Positions 46,986 through 56,187 of a DNA stretch of 64,000 bases are shown here, in pieces. The stretch's first letter is position 1, and every line of letters begins with the position of its first letter. Both the position numbers and the translations under genes were made by a program. Under the pieces are notes generated by a model that was given only the letters and a program-made list of their open reading frames with translations, did no database searches and was not told the DNA's origin. This stretch comes from Streptomyces griseoluteus (lineage in GTDB: Bacteria > Actinomycetota > Actinomycetes > Streptomycetales > Streptomycetaceae), in assembly GCA_000717735.1 (NCBI GenBank), contig JOBE01000022.1, forward strand, positions 110,902 to 174,901, given 5' to 3'.

Positions 46986-47156
46986 GCGAGTTCTCTTCTC
47001 GGCGTCGGGCCACGTGCGGGGACGTCGTGACGACGGTCAGGGCGCGGCCCGGAGTTCGGCAAGAGGTCCGTGCGACCGTCACCCACGGTAGAGCTCAGGA
47101 GGTGGCTCCTCTTGTACGTGCGCGCATCCGCGCTGTCATGGCAGCGCATACGCGTC

Positions 47157-48065
47157 TCAGCGCCTTCGGTCGTCCTGGGCGCCGTCGGTCGTCGTCACGA
47201 AGGCCGATGTCGCCAGGGCCTGCCATTCGCTGGGGCTCATGCCGTAGGCCCCGCGGAACGTACGGCTGAAGTGCGAGGGGCTGCTGAAGCCCCAGCGGTG
47301 CGCCACGGCGGCCATGGTGATCCTCCGGCTGGAGCGGCCCAGTTCGAGCCGGCAGAACTCGAGCCTGCGCCGCCGCACCCATTGGCTCACCGTGCTGCCG
47401 TCGTTCTGGAAGAGCTTGTGCAGGTAGCGGACGGAGATGTGGTGGGCGCGTGCGATCGACTCCGGGGAGAGGTCCGGGTCCATCAGATGTTCCTCGATGT
47501 AGCCGTGGATACGGGACAGCATCTCGTTGCCGGCCCCGGACGCTTCGTCGGCCTCGTCCGTCGTGTCCGCTTCGAGGAGTTCCATGACCAGGACGGAGAG
47601 GAGGTGTACGGCAGTCCGGGCGCGCCGGTCCCCGATGGTGGACCGCCGGAACTCCGCCTTGGCGGCGAGCGCGGTCAGGAAGTCGGACGCCAGCGCCCCG
47701 ATCCCCTCCCCGCCGCGCACGGGTACGCCGAGCACCTGGTTCAGTTCCGGCTCCGTGACGCCCAGATAGCAGCGGGGCACCCGGAAGAAGATCATCTGGC
47801 AGTCCTCGCCGAACCGCAGCAGGTGTTGTCGGGCCGGGTCGCAGAAGACGAGGTCGTTCGGCTCCAGCAGCGTCTTGGCACGCTCGTGGACGACGGTGAC
47901 GGTGCCACGGACATGGACGCCTAGGTAGATGTGGTTCCGGTCGTTCGTCTCCGGCATCTCGGAGAGCATCTGGACCAGCCACCCCGAGCGGGAGGAGGCC
48001 GAGGTCGGATCGGGCGCTTGCCGGGGCACCCGTTCGGGCACACGGGGCATCAGCGTGAGGGGCAT
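47157..48065 (-). CDS. AraC-family transcriptional regulator
   Basis: The 302-residue protein has a cupin-type sensor half similar to AraC-binding-domain-2 ('LLEPNDLVFCDPARQHLLRFGEDCQMIFFRVPR') and a C-terminal pair of helix-turn-helix motifs (about 205-290: 'SPESIARAHHISVRYLHKLFQNDGSTVSQWVRRRRLE' and 'VAHRWGFSSPSHFSRTFRGAYGMSPSEW'). It is flanked by two alpha/beta hydrolase genes on the same strand and may control them (inference). The ATG at 48065 has AGGA 6 nt upstream. Confidence 0.92.
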   Translation of the reverse strand: MPLTLMPRVPERVPRQAPDPTSASSRSGWLVQMLSEMPETNDRNHIYLGVHVRGTVTVVHERAKTLLEPNDLVFCDPARQHLLRFGEDCQMIFFRVPRCYLGVTEPELNQVLGVPVRGGEGIGALASDFLTALAAKAEFRRSTIGDRRARTAVHLLSVLVMELLEADTTDEADEASGAGNEMLSRIHGYIEEHLMDPDLSPESIARAHHISVRYLHKLFQNDGSTVSQWVRRRRLEFCRLELGRSSRRITMAAVAHRWGFSSPSHFSRTFRGAYGMSPSEWQALATSAFVTTTDGAQDDRRR

Positions 48066-48105
48066 GGGGAGTCCTACCGTAGGTGCGTGCGGGCGGAGGG
48101 CGGAT

Positions 48106-48957
48106 TCACACCTCGTTCGTCGGCTCCTCGGCCAGGAACTTCTCCACCACGGCATTGAAGGCCGGCGGGTTCTCCAGGAACGGGAAGTGCGAACTCGCCA
48201 CGTCGGAGGCGAAGACGTGCAGGCGTGCGCCGGGAATCCGCTCGGCGACGAAGCGCTGCGAATCGGGGTGCACATGGCTTCCCTCGCAGCCGATCACCAG
48301 GGTCGGTACATCGATCCGGGGAAGCACGTCGCGCCAGTCCTGCGCGCAGTGGTCGAACAGCAGCGGTACGCCCGCGTAGGCGGGTGTCGACCGGATCTCC
48401 TCGTGGACGAAGGCGAGCACCTCGGGGTCGGGCTCGCCGGAGAACATGCCGCGCACGAAGTCGGCGCGGACCGTGTCGCCCTCCGGCCCCGAGAGGGCCG
48501 CACCCAGGTACAACAGCCCCGACACGTCGAAGATGGCGCCGGAGTCACGCTGTTCCCGCTCGGTCATCCAGGGCACGGCGGCGACCGCCGCGGGCTGGTC
48601 GACGGCGACGAGGCGCCGGATCCGTCCGGTCCCGCACTGGTCGATGAAGCTCCACCACACCGAGACACCCATGGACCAGCCCAGTGCGTCGAAACGGTCA
48701 AGACCGAGATGGTCGACGAGTTCGAGCACATCGCGGGAGAGCCGGGCGATGCGGTAGCCGTGGCGCGGCTTGCCGGACTTCCCATGGCCGCGGAGGTCGA
48801 CGGTGACGACGCGGCGGCCGGGCGCCAGCCCCTCGATCTGGTGGCGGAACATCGCCTGGGTCTGCCCCCAGCCGTGCAGCATCACCAGCGGGACGCCCGG
48901 GCCGCCGGTGTCCTGGTACGCGAGCCGTGCGCCGTCCGTCGTGATCAGTTCCTTCAT
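48106..48957 (-). CDS. Alpha/beta hydrolase (esterase/epoxide hydrolase-like)
   Basis: The 283-residue enzyme has 'LVMLHGWGQTQAMFRHQ' (oxyanion), nucleophile GWSMGVS, a likely acid in the 'PTLVIGCEGSHVHP' region and the His in 'SSHFPFLENPP'. It resembles non-heme chloroperoxidase/3-oxoadipate enol-lactonase-type hydrolases, with substrate unknown. The ATG at 48957 follows GGGGAGAGG. It is the gene directly upstream of araC on the same strand, 40 bp apart. Confidence 0.88.
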   Translation of the reverse strand: MKELITTDGARLAYQDTGGPGVPLVMLHGWGQTQAMFRHQIEGLAPGRRVVTVDLRGHGKSGKPRHGYRIARLSRDVLELVDHLGLDRFDALGWSMGVSVWWSFIDQCGTGRIRRLVAVDQPAAVAAVPWMTEREQRDSGAIFDVSGLLYLGAALSGPEGDTVRADFVRGMFSGEPDPEVLAFVHEEIRSTPAYAGVPLLFDHCAQDWRDVLPRIDVPTLVIGCEGSHVHPDSQRFVAERIPGARLHVFASDVASSHFPFLENPPAFNAVVEKFLAEEPTNEV

Positions 48958-49095
48958 GACCTCTCCCCTGGTCAGAGGCGGGACATCGGTCCCGCCCGTC
49001 TCGGACATCATCGAATGGGGCCCGCCGCCCGCACCACCGCGAGCTGTAGGAATCGGGCCGTGGATCCTCCTCGCTTTGTCGAAGCGGGTCCGTGG

Positions 49096-50343
49096 TCAGA
49101 CGGCCCCGTCGGCGCCCGGGGCGAGGAGTTCCTCGATCCTGAGGCCGAGGTGCAGAGTGAGCCGGTGGGCGCCGTCGTCGAGGTCGAGTCCGGTGATCTC
49201 CTGGATCTGGCGCAGGCGGTAGTAGAGCGAGGTGCGGTGGATTCCCAGCGTGTCCGCGGTCCGGGGAACCGATCCCGCGTGTTCGAGGAAGCAGCGCAGG
49301 GTGTCCCGCAGGCGGTCGCCGCCATGAGAGCCGCTCAGGGTGCGGAGCGGCTTCGGGACCAAAGACGCGTTCAGGGCGTGCTCGGGGAGCTGGAGCAGCA
49401 CCGCGAGCTCCCCGAGCAGCTCCCAGTCACCGGTGCTCTTCAGGGTGGGCAGTCGGCGCGCCGCGCGTGCCGCCACGAGCGCCTGCTCGTACGACGTCCA
49501 TGCGTCGTCCAGGCCGGGGTGCCGGCCTCCGACGCCGATCACGGGATCCGCCGACGGGCCCAGGAAGGTGCGGAGTTCGTCCAGGATGCGAGCGGACTGT
49601 GCGGTGACCTCGTCCTGGCCGGGTGGGCGGTCGCGCAGCTGGAGCAGTGTCGCCCGCTCCTTGCCGATCGCGATGAGGCCCTGGGCCGAACGCGTCCGCC
49701 GGAATCCCTCAAGGGCTCCCCACAGGGCCGCCTCGGACTGCCGCCCGAGCTCGGTCGCGCAGCTCAGCTGGACGATGGTGACCAGGACGTGCTCGGCGGC
49801 TCCGAGCAGTCCCCGTTCCTTGCCTCGCCGCCGTGCGGTGGTACGGGCGGCGACGTCGGTGCCGACGAGTTCGAGGACGAGGTCCCGCTCGTCGGCCTTC
49901 CGGGTGTCGCCGGCGATGTGCTCTCCGTGCATCTGGGCGGCCATGGCGTCCGCGGCCCGGGCGATGGCACGGGTCTCGTGCTCCGCGAGCGTCTTCTCGG
50001 GCACGACCACGAGGAGCAGTCCGAGGAGATGCCCGCGCTCGCGCAGGGGCACGACGTAACGGGGCAGCAGTCCGAGATCGTCACGGCCATCGATGAACCC
50101 GGCTCGGGACCACTGGGTCACGCCCTGGGCGAGGACGTACCGGATGGTCGCGTTGTCGGCGCGGCCCTGCAACAGGGTGCCGATGCGGACCGGGTCCTCG
50201 TCGCCGAAGTGGCGGCTCGTGCAGACCATGCGGACCAGCGGGTCGTCGACGGCGACGGACCGGCCGAGCCGCTCCGCGAGCTCGTCGACGAGCGCCTGGA
50301 GCTCGGGGCTGCCGGGGCGGGCTCGCTGGAGCCTTACGGTCAT
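49096..50343 (-). CDS. PucR/CdaR-type transcriptional regulator
   Basis: The 415-residue protein shows the PucR C-terminal helix-turn-helix at about 355-405 ('SVPRTADTLGIHRTSLYYRLRQIQEITGLDL') and a central GGDEF-like sensor segment. The N-terminal about 170 residues look like a GAF-type ligand domain ('LLGLLLVVVPEKTLAEHETRAIARAADAMAA'). No TTA codon is seen, unlike the other PucR gene at 22831. It lies between a hydrolase gene and a large LAL regulator and is codirectional with both. Confidence 0.9.
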   Translation of the reverse strand: MTVRLQRARPGSPELQALVDELAERLGRSVAVDDPLVRMVCTSRHFGDEDPVRIGTLLQGRADNATIRYVLAQGVTQWSRAGFIDGRDDLGLLPRYVVPLRERGHLLGLLLVVVPEKTLAEHETRAIARAADAMAAQMHGEHIAGDTRKADERDLVLELVGTDVAARTTARRRGKERGLLGAAEHVLVTIVQLSCATELGRQSEAALWGALEGFRRTRSAQGLIAIGKERATLLQLRDRPPGQDEVTAQSARILDELRTFLGPSADPVIGVGGRHPGLDDAWTSYEQALVAARAARRLPTLKSTGDWELLGELAVLLQLPEHALNASLVPKPLRTLSGSHGGDRLRDTLRCFLEHAGSVPRTADTLGIHRTSLYYRLRQIQEITGLDLDDGAHRLTLHLGLRIEELLAPGADGAV

Positions 50344-50480
50344 GCGCTGTTCCTCTCTCGATCAACGGTTCCCCGCGGACCTCTCCATTCCGCGACTCTT
50401 GATCATTCTGAGGAAGCGACGACGTCGGCACATCACACGAATCGTCCATTGTCATGACGCCCACAGGGGATACGAAGCGA

Positions 50481-53354
50481 CTACTCTCCGCTGTCGCGAT
50501 GCTTCGCCAGCCGGGTCAGCTCCGCGCGCGAGGAGATGTCCAGCTTGGTGAAGGCCCGCCGCAGGTGCGAACCCACCGTGTGCGGCGAGAGGGAGAGGTG
50601 CCCGGCCACCTGTCGGTTGGTCAGCCCACGGGCCACGAGCCGTACCACCCGTATCTCCGCGAACGTCAGCTCGGGCCACGCACCGGAGAGTCCGGCCGTC
50701 GAAGGCCGGCGACGGACACCGGCTGCCCGCAGGCGCCGGCGGACGCGTGCGACGTCCCGTTCGGCGCCCGCTCGCGCGTAGAGCGCGAGGGCCGTGTCGA
50801 AGTACGGCACCGCTTCGGACCTGCGGGTGGCCGCCAGCTTGCGTCCGGCGTCCTCCAGTGCCGACGCCCGGGCCAACGGCCGAGGGCAGTCCTCGTACAG
50901 CCGGACGGCACGTACGAGCGGGGCGAGGTCGTTGCCGAGGAGCCCGCGGGCGTGCGCGGCGGTGGCGGCGAGGAACGTGAGGTCGGGGTTGAGCGCGGCC
51001 AGTCGCTCGGCCAGGGCCACTGCCTGCGCGGCCCGTGCGTGCGCGCCGCCACGCAGCGCCAGGCGGACGAGGACCGGGGCGTCGGCCGGGTCGACCAGGC
51101 CCGCGTAGGCCGGCCGGTCAGCGGCGGGCGACGTCATCACCTCGTCGAGTTCGGCCATGGCACGGTCGGGCCGGCCTTCGAAGTCGGCCATCAGTGCCAG
51201 CATCCAGGAGCCGAAGTGCCGGACGACGGGGGCGCCGTCGCTCCGCATGCGCCGCGCCTCCGCCGCGTACGCCCGTGCGGTCTGCCGGTCGTCGGTGTGG
51301 AGGGCGACGCGCATCATCACGTACCGGAGCGTGACGTCGGCGAGGTTGCCCGGGCCGAGATCGTCGGTCGTCGCGGACGCGGCCTCGGCGTCGGCCCGGG
51401 CGTCCGTGAGCCGTCCGGCCTCCAGAAGGATGCGGGAGCGGGTCATGAGCCACATACGGGTGGCCGCCGTCCGGCCCTGCTCCCTGGTGATCCGGATGCC
51501 TTCCTCCGCGGCGGCGAGCGCCTCCGCGGAACGCCCGGTGGTGTTCGACAGGAGGGCGTGCCACAAGGCCTCCGGAACCCACAGCGAGGTGCTGACGCCC
51601 AGGGCGTCGGCCAGCGCGGCGGACCGCTCGGCCTGCCGGAACGCCTCTGTCAGGTCCATGCGGTGGAAACTCACGGCCGAGCGGACCGTCGTCAACGTGG
51701 CCTCGGCGGAGCGGTCCCCCGCTGCCGCCGCTGTCTCCCACGCCTCCGCGGCGACCTGCTCGGCCGCCGAGTGCTCGCCCGACATCGACAGGCCGACGGC
51801 GAGCATGGCGAGCAGTCGCCCCCTGACGTCCTCGGGGATCCCCGGCAGTGCCGACCCGGCGCGGGCCTGCCGGACCGCCTCGGAGAAGTCGAACGGTACG
51901 GCGAGGCGTGCCAGGGCAAGACGTATGCGCGCCTCGTCCTCAGGTCCGAGACCGCCGGTCGCCAGGGCGGAGGCTCCCAGCTCACGCGCCTGGGCGGCCC
52001 GGCCCGTCTGCCAGAGCAGCGGGATCGTCTCGGCGATGACCCGCGGCCGCTCCGGAGCGTCCGCCGTGGTGAGTTCGAGGGCCTTGAGGCTCCGTTCCGC
52101 AGCGGGTCCGGGAGCGGTGGCCGCGAGTTCCGCCGCGGCGGTGCGCAGCCGGTCGGCCTCCGCCACGTCTCCCGGGCCCGCTCGCCCGGCCTCCGCCGCA
52201 TCTGCCGGTGCTCTCCCGGCCGACGGCCCGGGACTCGCGACGGGGAAGGCGACGCTCCCCGGTGACCGCTCGGCGGCTTGGCCACGCAGGGCGTGACGCA
52301 GAGGCAGGGGGAGGCCGGCTTCCACCGCCTCGCGGATCAGTTCGTGGCGGAAGGCGAGACGATCCCCGCTTTCGGTGAGCAGATCGGCGTCGAGGGATTC
52401 CCGTACGGCTGTGATGAGCGCCCCCGAGGACCTGTCGAGCAGTTCGGCCAGCAGGGCGATCGTGATCGGACCGCCCACGGCGGCCACCGTCCGCACCAGC
52501 TCCCGTGCCTCGTCGGACAGTTGGTCGAGGCGGCGCACGACAGAGGGGAGTTCCCGTGGGGCGGGGGGTCCGGCCGTCAGCCCGGCCGTACCGTTCCCGA
52601 TCGTCACGGCCTTTCGCAGCGAGCCGAGCAGCTCGACCAGCAGCTGCGGGACCCCTTCGGCGCGACGGACGACGCGGAGGACGTCCGGGTCGGGAGCGGC
52701 GCCGAGGACGTCCGCGGTGATCCGTGTGACCGCCTGGTCGTCCAGCGCTCCCAGCGCCAGCTCGTGTGCGCCTGCCTGCCGGATCCTGTCCAGGGTCGTG
52801 CGCAGTCCCGACGGCACGCTGCCGCCGCGCACGGCGACCAGCCACAGGATGGCGTGCGACGAGAGTCCGGCCGCGAGGGTGTTGAAGGTGAGAAGGGTCA
52901 GGTCGTCGCACCACTGGAGGTCGTCGAGGACGACGAGCAGGGGGCCGTTTCGAGCCGTCTCCCTCAGGCGGTCCCCCAGTTCCTGGAGCAGCCAGAAGCG
53001 CCGGCCGGGTGTCGTGGCGAGGTCCCTGAGGCGGACGGCGCCCGACAGCGGTTCCTCGCCGGAGAGCAGACCGTCGAGGAGCGGGCCGAGCGGCGCGAAC
53101 CGTTCGTCGGGGTCCGCCGCTCCCTTGAACACCTTCGTCCCGCGCCGCCCCGCGGCTGCCGCGGCCTCGGCGAGGATCCTGGACCTGCCGATGCCGACGG
53201 GGCCTTCGACACGGATGATCCCGCCTTCGCCCCGGTCGAGCGCGTCGAGCCGCTCCTCGATGAACGCCAGTTCGGCGTCCCTGCCGCGGAGGGGCGTCCG
53301 TACACCCTCGAGATCCTCGGGCACGGTCCTTGTCGTCACTCGGTTCACGCTCAT
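50481..53354 (-). CDS. LAL-type LuxR regulator (large ATP-binding) with altered P-loop
   Basis: The 957-residue protein has an N-terminal AAA-like ATPase ('PLRGRDAELAFIEERL', Walker A region GPVGIGRSR at 51-59, Walker B 'LLVVLDDLQWCDD'), a long helical TPR-like middle and a C-terminal LuxR/NarL helix-turn-helix ('LTFAEIRVVRLVARGLTNRQVAGHLSLSPHTVGSHLRRAFTKL', about 890-945). The Walker A lysine is Arg57, so ATP hydrolysis may be weak or absent. LAL regulators are usually pathway activators. It is followed on the other side by the flavin/haloperoxidase genes, divided by 60 bp. Confidence 0.92.
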   Translation of the reverse strand: MSVNRVTTRTVPEDLEGVRTPLRGRDAELAFIEERLDALDRGEGGIIRVEGPVGIGRSRILAEAAAAAGRRGTKVFKGAADPDERFAPLGPLLDGLLSGEEPLSGAVRLRDLATTPGRRFWLLQELGDRLRETARNGPLLVVLDDLQWCDDLTLLTFNTLAAGLSSHAILWLVAVRGGSVPSGLRTTLDRIRQAGAHELALGALDDQAVTRITADVLGAAPDPDVLRVVRRAEGVPQLLVELLGSLRKAVTIGNGTAGLTAGPPAPRELPSVVRRLDQLSDEARELVRTVAAVGGPITIALLAELLDRSSGALITAVRESLDADLLTESGDRLAFRHELIREAVEAGLPLPLRHALRGQAAERSPGSVAFPVASPGPSAGRAPADAAEAGRAGPGDVAEADRLRTAAAELAATAPGPAAERSLKALELTTADAPERPRVIAETIPLLWQTGRAAQARELGASALATGGLGPEDEARIRLALARLAVPFDFSEAVRQARAGSALPGIPEDVRGRLLAMLAVGLSMSGEHSAAEQVAAEAWETAAAAGDRSAEATLTTVRSAVSFHRMDLTEAFRQAERSAALADALGVSTSLWVPEALWHALLSNTTGRSAEALAAAEEGIRITREQGRTAATRMWLMTRSRILLEAGRLTDARADAEAASATTDDLGPGNLADVTLRYVMMRVALHTDDRQTARAYAAEARRMRSDGAPVVRHFGSWMLALMADFEGRPDRAMAELDEVMTSPAADRPAYAGLVDPADAPVLVRLALRGGAHARAAQAVALAERLAALNPDLTFLAATAAHARGLLGNDLAPLVRAVRLYEDCPRPLARASALEDAGRKLAATRRSEAVPYFDTALALYARAGAERDVARVRRRLRAAGVRRRPSTAGLSGAWPELTFAEIRVVRLVARGLTNRQVAGHLSLSPHTVGSHLRRAFTKLDISSRAELTRLAKHRDSGE

Positions 53355-53414
53355 ACGGCGGAACAGTATGAACCATGTGAACCACCCCGCCGCCGCCCGG
53401 CCCAGGGGCCCGTC

Positions 53415-54029
53415 TCAGTCGAAGCGCAGGTCGGCGAGTTGCCGTTCGAGGACGGTGACGTCGTCCTCGGGCTCTTCACCGACCGGGCGCGCCGCCATGA
53501 GGGTGGCGAGCTCGACGCCCGCCCGGCGGACGCGGCCGGGCAGGCCGTCGGTGTACTCGTCTCCCCCCGAGCCCCAGTCCTCGGAGGCCGCGAACACGGC
53601 GGTGGGGACGACGACGGCGCGGAGATAGGCGAAGAGCGGGCGTGCGGCGTGCTCAAGGACCAGGGAGTGGCGGGCGGTACCGCCCGTCGCCGCGGTCAGG
53701 ACCGGCTTCCCGGAGAGGGCGTCCGGATCGATCACGTCGAAGAAGGACTTGAAGAGACCGCTGTAGGAAGCCGCGAACACGGGAGTCACCACGATCAGGC
53801 CGTCGGCCGCCGTCACCGCGTCGATCGCGGCGTTCAGTCGCGGCGGGGGAAAGCCGGCCACGAGGTGGTTGGCGATGTCGCCGGCCAGTTCCCGCAGCTC
53901 CACGACCTCGGTCGACGGCGCGTGCCCCCGGGCGGTGAGTTCGTCGCGGGCCGCTTCGGCCAGCCGGTCCGCGAGCAGGCGGGTGGAGGAGGGTGTGCTC
54001 AGCCCCGCGGAGACGACGGTCAGCTTCAT
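53415..54029 (-). CDS. FMN reductase (NADPH-dependent, CE1759 family)
   Basis: A 204-residue flavodoxin-like protein: 'VVSAGLSTPSSTRLLADRLAEA' is the FMN-phosphate loop and 'GLIVVTPVFAASYSGLFKSFFD' the flavin ring motif of NADPH-dependent FMN reductases. It probably supplies reduced FMN to the LLM monooxygenase gene that precedes it; the ATG at 54029 overlaps that gene's stop (ATGA). This pair of families (CE1758/CE1759) is regularly found together. Confidence 0.9.
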   Translation of the reverse strand: MKLTVVSAGLSTPSSTRLLADRLAEAARDELTARGHAPSTEVVELRELAGDIANHLVAGFPPPRLNAAIDAVTAADGLIVVTPVFAASYSGLFKSFFDVIDPDALSGKPVLTAATGGTARHSLVLEHAARPLFAYLRAVVVPTAVFAASEDWGSGGDEYTDGLPGRVRRAGVELATLMAARPVGEEPEDDVTVLERQLADLRFD

Positions 54030-55111
54030 GCGGCGGACACCTCCCGGACGGCTCGGAGGGACGCGTGCGTGGGTGCCTCCGGCACGTCGGCCGGACGCTC
54101 CTCGGCGAATTCCCTCCGCAGGACGGGCACGACCTCTTCGCCGAGGATGTCCAGCTGTTCGAGGACGGTCTTCAGAGGCAGGCCCGCGTGGTCCATCAGG
54201 AACAGCTGGCGCTGGTAGTCGCCGACGCTCTCCCGGAACGACAGGGTCCGCTCGATGACCTGCTGGGGAGAGCCCACCGTCAGCGGGGTCTGCTCGGTGA
54301 AGTCCTCCAGCGACGGGCCGTGGCCGTACACGGGGGCGTTGTCGAAGTAGGGACGGAACTCGCGTACGGCTTCCTGGGAGTTCTTGCGCATGAAGACCTG
54401 TCCGCCCAGGCCGACGATGGCGTCCTCCGGCCGGCCGTGGCCGTGGTGCGCGAACCGGCGCCGGTAGAGCTGCACCATGCGCCTGGTGTGGTCGGCCGGC
54501 CAGAAGATGTTGTTGTGGAAGAAGCCGTCGCCGTAGAAGGCGGCCTGCTCCGCGATCTCGGGGGACCTGATGGATCCGTGCCAGACGAAGGGCGGGACGC
54601 CGTCCAGGGGCCGGGGTGTCGAGGTGAAGGCCTGGAGCGGCGTACGGAACGTGCCCTCCCAGTCCACGACGTCCTCGCGCCACAGCCGGCGCAGCAGCGT
54701 GTAGTTCTCCTTGGCGAGGTTGATGCCCTGGCGGATGTCCTGTCCGAACCACGGGTAGACCGGACCGGTGTTGCCGCGCCCCAGCATGAGGTCGACCCGG
54801 CCGTCGGCCAGGTGCTGGAGCGTCGCGTAGTCCTCGGCGATCTTCACCGGGTCGTTGGTGGTGATCAGCGTCGTGGACGTGGAAAGGATCAGCTTCTCGG
54901 TGCGGGCGGCGATGTAGCCGAGCATGGTCGTCGGCGACGACGGGACGAACGGCGGGTTGTGGTGCTCGCCTGTCGCGAAGACGTCGAGGCCGACTTCCTC
55001 GGCCTTGAGGGCGATGGCGACCATCGCCTTGATGCGCTCGTGTTCCGACGGAGTGCGACCGTCGGTGGGGTCGGGGGTCACGTCCCCGACGGTGAAGATG
55101 CCGAACTGCAT
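54026..55111 (-). CDS. FMN-dependent luciferase-like monooxygenase (CE1758 family)
   Basis: The 361-residue TIM-barrel enzyme begins 'QFGIFTVGDVTPDPTDGRTPSEHERI' and has 'VFATGEHHNPPFVPSSPTTMLGYIAARTEKLILSTSTTLI' and 'LMLGRGNTGPVYPWFG', typical of group C two-component monooxygenases. It oxidises an unknown organic substrate with reduced FMN from the coupled reductase. It lies in an operon with the reductase downstream and the haloperoxidase-type hydrolase 105 bp upstream. Confidence 0.92.
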   Translation of the reverse strand: MQFGIFTVGDVTPDPTDGRTPSEHERIKAMVAIALKAEEVGLDVFATGEHHNPPFVPSSPTTMLGYIAARTEKLILSTSTTLITTNDPVKIAEDYATLQHLADGRVDLMLGRGNTGPVYPWFGQDIRQGINLAKENYTLLRRLWREDVVDWEGTFRTPLQAFTSTPRPLDGVPPFVWHGSIRSPEIAEQAAFYGDGFFHNNIFWPADHTRRMVQLYRRRFAHHGHGRPEDAIVGLGGQVFMRKNSQEAVREFRPYFDNAPVYGHGPSLEDFTEQTPLTVGSPQQVIERTLSFRESVGDYQRQLFLMDHAGLPLKTVLEQLDILGEEVVPVLRREFAEERPADVPEAPTHASLRAVREVSAA

Positions 55112-55216
55112 GGGGTGTCTGCTCTCCTGGGCTCGTCCGGTTCCCGCGCCGGGAACCGGGGGCCGGGGTGACGCCGGGGGGGGTCCGGCGTCACCCAGCG
55201 GGTCAACGGTGCGGCG

Positions 55217-56113
<897 letters not shown>

Positions 56114-56187
56114 TCACGCTAGGACCGGTCCCGCACCTCCTGTTGCCGCACCGCGCACCACACCTTGCACGAGGGCGCAGAGGTCAC

